From positions 1 through 35,963 of the forward strand of contig JAJPHB010000145.1 in the NCBI GenBank assembly GCA_021325525.1: a stretch of DNA of 35,963 nucleotides, given 5' to 3'. This stretch comes from Alphaproteobacteria bacterium. GTDB lineage: Bacteria > Pseudomonadota > Alphaproteobacteria > ATCC43930 > CGMCC-115725. Position numbers and translations under genes: made by a program. Under the pieces are notes generated by a model, which saw only the letters and a program-made list of their open reading frames with translations, did no database searches and was not told where the DNA came from. Shown here piece after piece: positions 1-8,655 of this stretch (positions are counted from its first letter, which is position 1; each line of letters begins with the position of its first letter).

Positions 1-114
1 CAGCGCGAAATGGCCTTCCGCTTCGGCGTCAATCTGGTGATGTACGCTCTCACCGGCAACTACAAGTCCGACCAGGTGCACGTCCCGGCCATCCTGGAGC
101 GCCTCGGCCAATGA
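1..114 (+). CDS. DUF4159 domain protein, C-terminal end (partial)
   Basis: Open reading frame entering from the left edge and ending at TGA 112–114; 37 residues are visible. They include the stretch FGVNLVMYALTGNYK followed by DQVHVP, which I recognise as the conserved end of DUF4159 domains. In alphaproteobacteria this domain usually closes a long membrane protein with a BatA-type N-terminus, encoded next to MoxR ATPase and DUF58 genes; those would lie to the left of the window. The stop overlaps the ATG of the next gene (ATGA), so the two are probably translationally coupled. The function of DUF4159 is not established. Confidence 0.8.
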   Translation, partial: QREMAFRFGVNLVMYALTGNYKSDQVHVPAILERLGQ

Positions 115-2204
115 TGGGGACGGCCTTCACGCTGGCCGCCTCGCCGCTCATCCCGTGGTGGGCGATCGGCGCACTTGCCGCCCTCGCGGTGGCGATCCTC
201 GGCTTTGGCGCGTGGCGCCGGGCGCGCGGGCTCGCCTGGCGCCTACTCGGTCTTGCCGCGCTTTTCGTGACGCTGATCAATCCCGCCCTCGTCGAGGAGC
301 AGCGCGATCCGCAGCGCGACGTCGCGGTCGTCGTGGTCGATGATTCGCCGAGCCAGCGCATTGGCGACCGTACTCGCTACACGGCCGACGCGCTCCGGCA
401 CGTGACCGAGCATCTCGGCCGGTTCAAGGACCTCGATCTGCGCGTCGTTCACGCCGGTCAGAGCGAGGAGGGCACCGCCCTCTCCGACACCGGCACCCGG
501 CTTTTCACCGCCCTCGACCGCGCCCTCAACGACGTGCCGCGCCAGCGCCTAGCCGGCATCGTCATGATTACCGATGGCGAGGTGCATGACGTGCCGCCGC
601 CCGACCGGCTGCGCTTCGATGCGCCGCTGCATGTCCTGCTGTCTGGCAAGCCCAATGAAGGCGATCGCCGCCTCGTCGTCGAGCAGGCGCCGAGCTTCGG
701 TCTCGTCGGCAAGAGCGTCACCCTGACCGTGCGCGTCGAGGATCTGGGAATGGCGGCTGCGCCGGGGGCGCGGGCGCGCCTCACGATGCGCAAGGATGGC
801 GGGCAACCTATGCCTCTCTCGGTGCCGATCGGCGTCAGCCAGACGATCCAAGTGCCGATCGACCACGGCGGCCCCAATGTCATCGAGCTCGACGCCGAAG
901 CGGGACCGCAGGAGCTGACGCTCGACAACAACCGCGCGGCGATCGTCGTCAATGGCGTCCGCGACCGCTTGCGCGTCCTCCTCGTCTCGGGCGAGCCGCA
1001 TGCCGGCGAGCGCACTTGGCGCAACATCCTCAAATCCGATCCGACCGTCGATCTCGTCCACTTCACAATCCTGCGGCCGCCGGAGAAGCAGGACGGGACG
1101 CCGATTCGGGAGCTGTCGCTCATCGCCTTTCCCATTCGCGAGCTGTTCGACGTGAAGCTCGACCAGTTCGATCTCATCATCTTCGACCGCTACCATCAGC
1201 GCGGCGTCCTGCCGATGGCCTATCTCGACAATGTCGCGCGCTATGTCGAGAAAGGCGGCGCGCTGCTGGTCGCGGCCGGGCCCGATTTCGGCACCGCATC
1301 GAGCCTCTACCGGACCCCGCTCGGCGCCGTGCTGCCGGCCGAGCCGACAGGACGGGTCATCGAGCAGGGCTTCAAGCCGCGCGTCACGGAGACGGGCGAG
1401 CGGCATCCGGTGACCGCGGAGCTGCCGGGCGACGCCCCCGATCCCGCGCATCAGCCGAGCTGGGGCCGCTGGTTCCGCGACGTCGAGGCGGTCGCGCGGC
1501 ATGGCGATACGCTGATGAGCGGCGCCGATGGCGAGCCGCTCCTCGTTTTGAACCGCATCGGCGAAGGCCGTGTCGCGCAGCTTCTCTCGGACGAAATGTG
1601 GCTGTGGACGCGCGGTTTCGAAGGCGGCGGGCCGCAGGCCGAGCTGTTGCGCCGCCTCGCCTACTGGCTGATGAAGGAGCCGGATCTCGAGGAGAACGAT
1701 CTGCGTGCCGTCGTCGAGGGGAACCACCTCGTCATCACCCGGCAGTCGCTTGCGCCGGACGACCGGCCGGTGCGCATCACCGGTCCCGACGGCGTGATGC
1801 GCGAGGTGAAGCTCGCGCCGGTTGCGGGCGGGCGCAGCCGGGCAACGCTCGCCATCAATGAAAGCGGCCTCTACCGCGTCACTGATGGCGAGCACAAGAC
1901 GCTTGCTGCTGCCGGCGCGCTCAACCCCCTCGAACTCGCCGATGTGCGCACGACTGCGGACAAGCTCGCGCCCGCCGTCAAGGCGACGGGCGGCGGCACC
2001 TTCTGGGTCGGGCCGGGCCCCTTGCCGGACATTCGGCGCGTTGCCCCCGGCCATGCGGCATTCGGCCGCAACTGGCTCGGGCTGCGGGCCAATGGCGATT
2101 ATCTCGTGACCGGATTGAGCGAGACGCCGCTTCTTCCGGCGGCCGCCGCCCTCTTGCTGGTGCTCGTGATGCTGCTTGCCGCCTGGCGGCGCGAGGGCCG
2201 CTGA
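111..2204 (+). CDS. Membrane protein with VWA-like and glutamine-amidotransferase-like domains
   Basis: A 697-residue protein starting at the ATG that overlaps the preceding stop. Two N-terminal membrane segments (about residues 16–33 and 44–60) are followed by a von Willebrand A-like domain with a DxSxS metal-site motif at residues 77–81 (DDSPS). The middle region resembles a class I glutamine amidotransferase fold, but the usual Cys at the nucleophile elbow is missing (the matching strand reads VAAGPDF), so it is probably not an amidotransferase. A last membrane segment lies near the C-terminus (about 673–691). Most of the protein is therefore likely periplasmic and membrane-anchored. This type regularly sits beside DUF4159, DUF58 and MoxR genes in alphaproteobacteria; a role in cell-envelope protein assembly or stress is inference only. 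Confidence 0.8.
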   Translation: MMGTAFTLAASPLIPWWAIGALAALAVAILGFGAWRRARGLAWRLLGLAALFVTLINPALVEEQRDPQRDVAVVVVDDSPSQRIGDRTRYTADALRHVTEHLGRFKDLDLRVVHAGQSEEGTALSDTGTRLFTALDRALNDVPRQRLAGIVMITDGEVHDVPPPDRLRFDAPLHVLLSGKPNEGDRRLVVEQAPSFGLVGKSVTLTVRVEDLGMAAAPGARARLTMRKDGGQPMPLSVPIGVSQTIQVPIDHGGPNVIELDAEAGPQELTLDNNRAAIVVNGVRDRLRVLLVSGEPHAGERTWRNILKSDPTVDLVHFTILRPPEKQDGTPIRELSLIAFPIRELFDVKLDQFDLIIFDRYHQRGVLPMAYLDNVARYVEKGGALLVAAGPDFGTASSLYRTPLGAVLPAEPTGRVIEQGFKPRVTETGERHPVTAELPGDAPDPAHQPSWGRWFRDVEAVARHGDTLMSGADGEPLLVLNRIGEGRVAQLLSDEMWLWTRGFEGGGPQAELLRRLAYWLMKEPDLEENDLRAVVEGNHLVITRQSLAPDDRPVRITGPDGVMREVKLAPVAGGRSRATLAINESGLYRVTDGEHKTLAAAGALNPLELADVRTTADKLAPAVKATGGGTFWVGPGPLPDIRRVAPGHAAFGRNWLGLRANGDYLVTGLSETPLLPAAAALLLVLVMLLAAWRREGR

Positions 2205-2299
2205 CCGCAGTCTCCTGCGCCCTGCGGCTTTTGCTGGCCGCGACTTGCCGGTTGTGCGACATTGCGCCCGCCACGAGATCAACAAGCATCTTCCGGACA

Positions 2300-3391
2300 A
2301 TGGCGGGCGATACCATCTCCTCTCCCATGTTGCGCGACATCCCGATCCTCGACGTTGGCCGCCGGGGCGCTGTCGGCCTTTACGAAGCCGCGGCAAGCGA
2401 GGCGGCCTCGCTGATCGCGGATGCCATGCGCGGCCACCTTCTCCTCGGCCTCGGCGGCCGCCTCGGCGATCACCTGTCGCGGCTCTGGCTGAAGCGCCGC
2501 CGCAACCCCTTCTACAGCGAGATTGCGGCGGTCGCGCGCAGCATCGGCCGCCCCGGCGTCTATCTCCTGAACATCATTTATGAATGGGCGTGCTCGACCA
2601 GCGCCGGACCCGATCCGCGCGCGACGGGCAATCGCATGATCCGCGTTCTCGATTGGGGGCTTCACGGCATCGGCCGCTACGTCGTGATCGGCCGTCATGA
2701 GACGGATCACGGGCCTTACTACAACGTCACTTGGCCGGGCTATGCCGGCGTCCTGACCGCGATGGCGCCTGGCCGTTTCTCCGCCGCCATCAACCAGGCG
2801 CCGCGGCAGCGCCCGTCCGGAACGCGGCTGCTCGACGAGGTGATCGTGCATTTGGGCATGTTCCGCGCGCGCGGAACCTTGCCGGTCTCGCATCTGCTGC
2901 GGCGCGTTTTCGAAGAGGCCGCAGATTACAGCGCCGCAGTGCGCATGCTGATGGCGGAAGTCGACCTCGCCATGCCGGCGCTCTTCACTTTGAGCGGAAC
3001 CGAACCCGAAGAAGCCTGCATCATCGAGGCGATCGGGCGGAAGCGCTTTCTCCACCCTGCGGCGGCGCCGCAGCACATCGTCGGCATCGCCAATGATTGG
3101 CTCACCGCCGACCTGCCGGGCGAGGCCCGCGACAACGCCCTCGCCTGGTCGCAGCACAACACGGCGGAGGCAAGCAATCTCGAGCGCCGGCAGACGATCT
3201 GCCGGCTGCAGCGCGGCGCCTTTGCCGGCGTCGCCGATCTCGCGCCGCCGGTGCTCAACGGCCACACCGTCCTCGTCGCCACGGCCAATGCGCGCGAAGG
3301 CCGCCTCTCGGTCGAAGCGCTCGACCAGGGAAGCAACCGCCGCGCCTTGCCGCGCGTCGTCTCGCGAGCCAGCATCGCGGCAATGCACTGA
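2300..3391 (+). CDS. Acid-ceramidase / NAAA-like Ntn-hydrolase
   Basis: The frame is open from 2231, but the first residues are not conserved-looking, so I place the start at ATG 2300 (ATG 2327 is also possible). The centre carries a probable N-terminal nucleophile motif: EWACSTSAGPDP, then RVLDWG about 18 residues later, and a downstream GYAGVLTAMAPGRFSAAINQ. This order (Cys-Thr/Ser, R-x-L-D-W, G-V-L-T-G/A-M) is that of acid ceramidase, N-acylethanolamine acid amidase and related C-N hydrolases. These proenzymes self-cleave before the Cys (codon at about 2591). The putative Cys is about 98 residues from the proposed start, leaving room for an alpha-like subunit. There is no clear signal peptide. 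The gene lies 93 bp upstream of psd–pssA, hinting at lipid amide metabolism. The substrate is unknown; an acyltransferase-type reaction is possible. Confidence 0.7.
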   Translation: MAGDTISSPMLRDIPILDVGRRGAVGLYEAAASEAASLIADAMRGHLLLGLGGRLGDHLSRLWLKRRRNPFYSEIAAVARSIGRPGVYLLNIIYEWACSTSAGPDPRATGNRMIRVLDWGLHGIGRYVVIGRHETDHGPYYNVTWPGYAGVLTAMAPGRFSAAINQAPRQRPSGTRLLDEVIVHLGMFRARGTLPVSHLLRRVFEEAADYSAAVRMLMAEVDLAMPALFTLSGTEPEEACIIEAIGRKRFLHPAAAPQHIVGIANDWLTADLPGEARDNALAWSQHNTAEASNLERRQTICRLQRGAFAGVADLAPPVLNGHTVLVATANAREGRLSVEALDQGSNRRALPRVVSRASIAAMH

Positions 3392-3484
3392 GGCTTCCCT
3401 GCCGCCGGTCCGGGGAAGGCGCAGCGCTGCGGCCGGCAGCGGATTGCGCTATCCTCCGCGCATCGAGGCAGCCGCATCGAGAGC

Positions 3485-4168
3485 ATGAGAGATTTCCTGA
3501 CCCCGCTCCATCCGGATGGCTGGAAGTTCGTCGCCGCCTTCGCCGTCGCGACAATCCTGCTCTTCCTCGTCTTCGCGCCGCTCGGCTGGATCGCGCTTAT
3601 CGCAACCCTCTGGTGCGCCTATTTCTTCCGTGATCCCTGGCGCGTGACGCCACGCCGCGACGGTCTCATGGTGAGCCCCGCCGACGGGAAGATCGTCTCG
3701 ATCGCGCCGGCGCCGCCGCCGCCCGAGCTCGAGATGGGGACGGCGCCGATGACGCGCATCGGCATCTTCCTCAACGTCTTCGACGTCCACGTCAATCGCG
3801 TGCCGGTCGGCGGCCGCATCACGAAGCTCAGCTATCGCCAGGGCAAATTCGTCAATGCCAGCCTCGACAAGGCGAGCGAGGACAACGAGCGCATGGCGAT
3901 CCGCATCGACCCCGCGGAGGGCGGGCCGGTCGCCGTCGTCCAGATCGCCGGCCTCATCGCGCGCCGCATCGTCTGCTCGCTGCGCGAAGGCGAACCCGTC
4001 ATCGCCGGACAACGCTTCGGCTTGATCCGTTTCGGCAGCCGCACGGATATCTATCTGCCGGAAGGATGGGTCCCGCTGGTCGTCGCCGGCCAGCGCGCGA
4101 TCGGCGGTGAGACGGTGATCGCCGACCGCCGGGCGCAGGAGCCGGCGCGCCAGGGCATCGCGCATTGA
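3485..4168 (+). CDS. psd: Phosphatidylserine decarboxylase proenzyme, short form
   Basis: A 227-residue protein that decarboxylates phosphatidylserine to phosphatidylethanolamine at the inner membrane. Two hydrophobic segments near the N-terminus (about 14–46) anchor it. The family motifs are present: SPADGKI (64–70), [11 protein letters not shown] with His102, and the self-processing site FGS at 183–185. Cleavage before Ser185 would create the pyruvoyl group. The length fits the short (archaeal/alphaproteobacterial, PSD-A) type rather than the roughly 320-residue E. coli enzyme, which uses LGST. The next gene, pssA, begins one base after the stop, making a two-gene phosphatidylethanolamine operon. 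A −10-like CTATCCT at 3448–3454 may be its promoter. Confidence 0.93.
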   Translation: MRDFLTPLHPDGWKFVAAFAVATILLFLVFAPLGWIALIATLWCAYFFRDPWRVTPRRDGLMVSPADGKIVSIAPAPPPPELEMGTAPMTRIGIFLNVFDVHVNRVPVGGRITKLSYRQGKFVNASLDKASEDNERMAIRIDPAEGGPVAVVQIAGLIARRIVCSLREGEPVIAGQRFGLIRFGSRTDIYLPEGWVPLVVAGQRAIGGETVIADRRAQEPARQGIAH

Positions 4169-4169
4169 G

Positions 4170-5036
4170 ATGAGGCAAAAGATGTTGCGCCCCCCGCATG
4201 TCCGCTTCCGGCCGCGGCGCGTTCAGCGCCTCTCCGGCCTCTCTCTCAACCGGATGATTCCGAATATTTTGACGCTCCTGGCGCTCTGCGCCGGCATGAC
4301 CGCCATGCGCTTTGCCATCAACGGGAAGTTCGAATCGGCCGTCATCGCCATCATCGTTGCCGCCGTCTTCGACGGTCTCGACGGCCGCGTCGCCCGCCTT
4401 CTCAAAAGTGCCTCGCCCTTCGGCGCGCAGCTCGATTCCCTGTCGGACTTCGTCTGCTTCGGGGTGGCGCCGGCTGTCCTCGTCTATGTCTGGACGATGT
4501 CGCAATTCGCCAGCTTCGGCTGGGCGGTCGCCGTCTTCTTCGCCATCTGCTGCGGGCTGCGCCTCGCCCGCTTCAACACGCAGCTCGGCGCCGAGCTGCC
4601 GCCCTATGCTCATTACTTCTTCACTGGCGTTCCGGCGCCCGGCGGCGCCGGCCTCGCTATGATGCCGCTCTTCGCGGGTTTCGAGTTCGGCGACGGGGTC
4701 GCCCGGCAGCCGCTGCTCAACGCGGTCTGGCTGGCCGCCGTCGCCGCCCTCATGGTGAGCCGGATTCCCACGTTCTCGATGAAGCGTTTCCGCGTTCCGC
4801 ACCACTATGTCGTGCCGATCATGCTGGGCATCGCGCTCACCGCCGCCTTCCTGACGACGGCGCCCTGGCCCACCCTCATCGTCGTCGGCCTCGTTTATCT
4901 GGGCTCGATCCCCTTCACAATCCGCGCCTATAACCGCCTGCGCCGCGCCGCCGAGGCGAGCCGCGGTTCGGAAGGGTCGGCGAGCGCCGTCATCCCGCTC
5001 GCCGAACAGCACGAGAGCCTGCGCGGCGGCCGCTGA
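4170..5036 (+). CDS. pssA: CDP-diacylglycerol–serine O-phosphatidyltransferase
   Basis: A 288-residue membrane enzyme that makes phosphatidylserine from CDP-diacylglycerol and serine, the substrate for the upstream psd product. The complete CDP-alcohol phosphotransferase signature is readable: Asp68, Asp71-Gly72, Ala75-Arg76, Gly85, Asp89 and Asp93 in the exact D-x2-DG-x2-AR-x8-G-x3-D-x3-D spacing. Six to eight hydrophobic segments follow. This is the type II (membrane-embedded) PssA used by most bacteria, not the E. coli type I. The start at 4170 is one base after the psd stop; ATG 4182 is an alternative. The C-terminal 30 residues are hydrophilic and look cytoplasmic. Confidence 0.93.
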   Translation: MRQKMLRPPHVRFRPRRVQRLSGLSLNRMIPNILTLLALCAGMTAMRFAINGKFESAVIAIIVAAVFDGLDGRVARLLKSASPFGAQLDSLSDFVCFGVAPAVLVYVWTMSQFASFGWAVAVFFAICCGLRLARFNTQLGAELPPYAHYFFTGVPAPGGAGLAMMPLFAGFEFGDGVARQPLLNAVWLAAVAALMVSRIPTFSMKRFRVPHHYVVPIMLGIALTAAFLTTAPWPTLIVVGLVYLGSIPFTIRAYNRLRRAAEASRGSEGSASAVIPLAEQHESLRGGR

Positions 5037-5050
5037 CCCGAGGGCTCCGG

Positions 5051-5060
5051 CCCCCCCCCC
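5051..5060. repeat. Ten-base poly-C tract between convergent genes
   Basis: An uninterrupted run of ten C bases between the ends of pssA and the SIMPL gene. Homopolymers of this length can slip in replication or sequencing. It is outside both coding regions, so no phase variation of a protein is implied. Confidence 0.9.
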
Positions 5061-5072
5061 GTGCGGCGCTCG

Positions 5073-5822
5073 TCAGAGGCCGCCGCCTGCCAGCCGAAGA
5101 TCCGCCTCGACCGTGACCTGCACCGTCGCCTCGCCTGCTTCGGCGGCGGGCGGCGGCATTGCCGGCGCCTTCGCCTCGGCCATGGCGTAGGGAATGGGCG
5201 GATGCGGCTGGTTGACGATGACATTGCCGACACGAAGCTCGCCGAGCCCCACGACCTTCATCCGAAGGTCGCTGGCGATTCGCTCGGCTCGCTGGCGCAA
5301 CCGCGTCAGCGCCTCGCTCGTGAGCTCATCCTCGGCGCCGCGCGCCGTCTCCGGCGCCAGCTCGAAGGTGAGGTTCGACATGACGAGGCCGTCCCCTTGC
5401 AGCGCGCCGGCAAGCCCGAGGAGCGCGGCAAAATCGCCACCCGTCAGGACGAGAGTCTGGCTCCCATGCCAGCGCGAGGCGACATTGGTCTGGTGCTCTT
5501 CGAAAACCGAGTATCCGGTGGTCTCGGCCCTGACGCCGGGCACCGCCCGCGCCCGGTCGAGCGCCGCGGTCATGCGCTTGTTGACCTCCGCTTGGACGCG
5601 AGTGGGGTCGCTGGCGACCGACTCGGCGCGGAGCTGCACGCGAATGCGGTCGCGGGGAATCATGCGCTCGGCGGTCTGCGAGAGGTGCAGCTTCGTCGTC
5701 CCCGGCGCTGCCTCGGAATCGGCCGCCTGCGCCGGCGCCATCGCGAGCAGCAGAAGAGAGGCCGCACCCGGCAAGACGAAGCGGCACGCACGCGCGAGCT
5801 GGTCTCGAAGCAAACCTGGCAT
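5073..5822 (-). CDS. SIMPL (DUF541) domain secreted protein
   Basis: A 249-residue protein. I chose the ATG at 5822–5820 because GGAGGAG sits just upstream and it is followed by a signal peptide (Arg-rich start, hydrophobic core about 16–30, AQA-A near residue 34). The frame is open much further upstream, but that part is antisense to other genes. The mature part shows the SIMPL layout: an N-terminal strand with LHLSQTAERMIPRDRIRV, a central TGYSVFEEHQT segment and a C-terminal EATVQVTVEADLRL strand. SIMPL proteins are periplasmic or outer-membrane associated; the family includes E. coli YggE, linked to oxidative stress. The precise role is unknown. It converges on pssA and diverges from the importer genes. 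Confidence 0.85.
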   Translation of the reverse strand: MPGLLRDQLARACRFVLPGAASLLLLAMAPAQAADSEAAPGTTKLHLSQTAERMIPRDRIRVQLRAESVASDPTRVQAEVNKRMTAALDRARAVPGVRAETTGYSVFEEHQTNVASRWHGSQTLVLTGGDFAALLGLAGALQGDGLVMSNLTFELAPETARGAEDELTSEALTRLRQRAERIASDLRMKVVGLGELRVGNVIVNQPHPPIPYAMAEAKAPAMPPPAAEAGEATVQVTVEADLRLAGGGL

Positions 5823-5981
5823 GACTCCTCCCTGTTGACGGCTGGGGCGAGGCGACATTAGACGGTCCGTCGCGGCCGGCTCAAGAGCGGCTCCGGCATT
5901 CCGCGCTTCACAATGGCGGCGCCGACCTGTCATAGCTTCCTCGCGCATGCGCGCAAGGCAGACCACCGCTCGGAACCAGAG
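5823..5981. promoter_or_regulatory. Divergent intergenic region, SIMPL gene / importer operon
   Basis: This 159-bp gap must hold promoters in both directions. On the plus strand TTCACA (5907–5912) and CATAGCT (5931–5937) form a weak sigma-70-like pair ahead of the binding-protein gene. A perfect 12-bp palindrome, CGCGCATGCGCG, lies at 5942–5953, where it could be an operator or simply reflect GC richness. No riboswitch or terminator was seen. Confidence 0.35.
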
Positions 5982-6956
5982 ATGATGAAGCCGGCCCTTC
6001 TCGCTTTCGCCCTCCTCCTCCTCGCCTCGGCGGCCCATGCGGCGTCGGGCAAGCTCGTCCTCTACACCTCGCAGCCCGACAAGATCGCGGCCGAGACCGT
6101 GGCCGCCTTCACCAGGAAGGAGCCGGGCGTCTCGCTCGAGATCTTCCGTTCGGGAACGACCGAGGTGATGAACCGGCTGCAGGCGGAGCTCCTCGCCGGC
6201 GACCCGCGCCCCGACGTGCTGTTCATCGCCGACGCTTTGACGATGGAGGAGCTGAAGGCCGATCACCGCCTGATGGCGTATCCCGGCGCCGACGTCGCCG
6301 CCTTTCCTGCGGACGCCTATGACAAGGACTTCACCTATTTCGGCTCGAAGCTCATCACGACCGGGATCATCTACAACACGGCGGCGTCGCGCAAACCCGG
6401 CTCCTGGAAGGATCTGCTCCTGCCGCAGGCGAAGGGACAGGTCATCTTGCCGAGCCCGCTCTATTCCGGCGCCGCCCTCATCCACATGGCGGCGATGAGC
6501 GGCGATGCCGATGTCGGCAAGGATTACTACGCGGCTCTCGCCGCCAATGGCGCCGTCCCGGCGCGCGGGAACGGCGCCGTCACCTCGGCGGTCGCCGGCG
6601 GCGAGAAGATGTATGGCATCGTCGTCGAATTCATGGCCCTCAACGCCAAGGCCAAGGGCTCGCCTGTCGATTTCGTCTTTCCGGCGGAAGGCGTGACGGC
6701 CGTGACCGAACCCGTCGCCATTCTCAAAACGGCGAAGAATCCGGCGGCTGCGAAAGCCTTCGTCGACTTCATCCTGTCCAAGGAGGGCCAGGAGTTGGCG
6801 GTGCGGCAGGGTTTCTTTCCCGCGCGACGCGACGTGGCGCCGCCGCCCGGCTTTCCGAGCGGCGCCTCGCTCAAGATCATCCCCCTCGACCTGCACCGGG
6901 CGGCGGCCGAGTCCGACGCTCTGAAAAAGCGGTTCGCAGCGCTGTTCGGCGGCTGA
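5982..6956 (+). CDS. ABC importer substrate-binding protein (ferric / polyamine / phosphonate class)
   Basis: A periplasmic solute-binding protein. The start is set at ATG 5982 (or the adjacent ATG 5985) because a signal peptide follows: MKPALLAFALLLLASAAHA with cleavage after AHA. The frame is open from 5913, but that extension would spoil the signal sequence. The mature protein begins with KLVLYTSQPDKIAAETVAAF, typical of extracellular solute-binding family 1 proteins of the FbpA/AfuA/PotD superfamily, and ends with the EGQELAVRQGFFPARRD block seen in these proteins. The adjacent Tyr-Tyr iron ligands of FbpA are not evident (the matching zone reads EKMYGIVVEF), so the ligand may not be iron. 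It is the first gene of a three-gene importer operon; the permease starts directly after it. Confidence 0.88.
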   Translation: MMKPALLAFALLLLASAAHAASGKLVLYTSQPDKIAAETVAAFTRKEPGVSLEIFRSGTTEVMNRLQAELLAGDPRPDVLFIADALTMEELKADHRLMAYPGADVAAFPADAYDKDFTYFGSKLITTGIIYNTAASRKPGSWKDLLLPQAKGQVILPSPLYSGAALIHMAAMSGDADVGKDYYAALAANGAVPARGNGAVTSAVAGGEKMYGIVVEFMALNAKAKGSPVDFVFPAEGVTAVTEPVAILKTAKNPAAAKAFVDFILSKEGQELAVRQGFFPARRDVAPPPGFPSGASLKIIPLDLHRAAAESDALKKRFAALFGG

Positions 6957-6957
6957 G

Positions 6958-8655
6958 TTGAGCCCACTGCCGCGGCGCGGGGGGTGGGACAGCGAACCCG
7001 CGGTCTTTCTCGCGCTTCTCCTCGTCATCGCCCTCCTCGCCGTGCTGCCGCTCGGGCGGCTTGCGCTCGAAGGGGTGGCAGCGCCAGGACGCTCGCTCCT
7101 GACGAGCGTTCTCGCCGCTCGCCAAACCTGGGTGGCGGCCGAGCACACGGTCGTGACCGCGCTCCTCGGGACCCTGCTCTCGGTCGCGATCGGCGTACCG
7201 GCGGCGGTCCTGCTGGCGCTGAGCGATCTGCGCGGCAAGGCGGTGCTCGTCTTCGCCTTCATGCTGCCGCTGCTCATTCCGCCGCAGATCATCGCGACGG
7301 CCTGGATCGAGCTTTGCGGCCCGGCCAGCCCTCTCCTGCGGCCGCTCGGCCTCGCACCTCGCGCCGGCGTCCCCAACCCGCTTTACGGCGCGGGCGGAAT
7401 CAGCCTCCTCCTCGGCATCGAGCATGCGCCGCTCGTCTTCCTCGCGCTGAATGCCGGCCTCAGAGCCCTGCCCCGCGAGCTGATCGAGGCAGCGCAGGCC
7501 TCCGGCGCCGGCTTCTGGCGCTGTCTGCGGGACATCATTCTGCCGATGACGGGAGCGCCGCTCGCGGCCGGCGCGTCGCTCGCTTTCGTCTCGGCGATCG
7601 GCAATTTCGGAACGCCGGCCTTGCTCGGCATTCCGGGCGGCTACAACGTGCTGACGACCCTCATCTACCGCAAGCTCGCGGGTTTCGGGCCGACCGTCCT
7701 TTCCGAAGTCGCCGATCTCTCCTTGCTTCTCGCCATCATCGCCTTGATCGGGCTCTTTTTTCAGGGCTGGGCCATGCGACGCCGCGATACTAGCATGACG
7801 GGGGCGGGCGCGCCGTTGCGGGCGTTTCCGCTCGGCCGTTGGCACCGCCCCATCGCGGCGGCGTGCTGGGGAGTGGTCGTGCTCATCGTCGCCTTGCCGC
7901 TCGGATCGCTGCTGGCGACGTCTCTCGAGCCCGCCTATGGCGTGCCGCTCAGCCTGGCAACGGCGACCCTCGATAACTACCGCTACGTTCTCTTCGCCGA
8001 CGCCGCCGCGGGACGGGCCGCGCTCAACAGCCTCTTCCTCGCCGGAGCGGCGGCGCTGGTGCTGCCCCTCCTCGCCCTTCCGCTCGGCCTCTTCATCGCC
8101 TGGCGCGGCAGCCGGATCATGCGCCTTGCGGGCCAGCTCGCCGAGCTGCCCTACGCCCTTCCAGGCGTCGTCCTCGCGATTGCCTGCATTCTCGTCCTCA
8201 TCCGGCCGTTGCCGCTGCTCGGGCTCTCCCTCTACAACACCATCTGGATCATGCTGGTGGCCTATCTCGCACGCTTTCTCACCTTGGCCCTGCGCACAGT
8301 GACGGCGGGCTACCACCAGCTCGACCGGGCGATGGAGGAGGCGGCGCAAATGGCGGGCGCCGGCTTCGTGCGCCGCTTGCGCAGCATTCTGGCGCCGCTG
8401 TTGGCCCCCGTCGCGACAGCCGGCGCCATCCTGGTCTTCTTGACGGCGCTCAACGAGTTGACGCTCTCGATTCTGCTGTGGTCCACGGGCAACGAGACCT
8501 TGGGGATCGTCGTCTTCAGCCTCGAACAGGGTGGTGACAACCTCTCCGCCGCCGCCCTTGCGGTCCTCGTCGTCGCGGCGACGGTGCTGCTGATGCTGCT
8601 GGCCGGGCGCCTCGCCCGCCGGCTGCCGCGCGGAGCCTTGCCATGGCAGGTTTGA
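6958..8655 (+). CDS. ABC importer permease, two fused domains (FbpB/SfuB type)
   Basis: A 565-residue inner-membrane protein. The only plausible start is TTG 6958, one base after the stop of the binding-protein gene; no ATG or GTG precedes the first membrane helix. About twelve hydrophobic segments form two tandem BinPDT_inner-membrane domains. Each carries an EAA loop that contacts the ATPase: LIEAAQASGAGFWRCLRDIILP (about residues 179–200) and MEEAAQMAGAGFVRRLRSILAP (about 459–480). This fused arrangement is typical of ferric iron, thiamine, 2-aminoethylphosphonate and related importers. It overlaps the ATPase gene by 13 bp, which argues for coupled translation. Confidence 0.9.
   Translation: MSPLPRRGGWDSEPAVFLALLLVIALLAVLPLGRLALEGVAAPGRSLLTSVLAARQTWVAAEHTVVTALLGTLLSVAIGVPAAVLLALSDLRGKAVLVFAFMLPLLIPPQIIATAWIELCGPASPLLRPLGLAPRAGVPNPLYGAGGISLLLGIEHAPLVFLALNAGLRALPRELIEAAQASGAGFWRCLRDIILPMTGAPLAAGASLAFVSAIGNFGTPALLGIPGGYNVLTTLIYRKLAGFGPTVLSEVADLSLLLAIIALIGLFFQGWAMRRRDTSMTGAGAPLRAFPLGRWHRPIAAACWGVVVLIVALPLGSLLATSLEPAYGVPLSLATATLDNYRYVLFADAAAGRAALNSLFLAGAAALVLPLLALPLGLFIAWRGSRIMRLAGQLAELPYALPGVVLAIACILVLIRPLPLLGLSLYNTIWIMLVAYLARFLTLALRTVTAGYHQLDRAMEEAAQMAGAGFVRRLRSILAPLLAPVATAGAILVFLTALNELTLSILLWSTGNETLGIVVFSLEQGGDNLSAAALAVLVVAATVLLMLLAGRLARRLPRGALPWQV

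Noticed and set aside
549-2396. Minus-strand open frame of 615 codons opposite the VWA-like gene
   Set aside because: Antisense to a coherent membrane protein and without recognisable domains.
5061-5861. Plus-strand frame opposite the SIMPL gene
   Set aside because: The minus-strand frame has a ribosome-binding site, signal peptide and SIMPL pattern; the plus frame has none.
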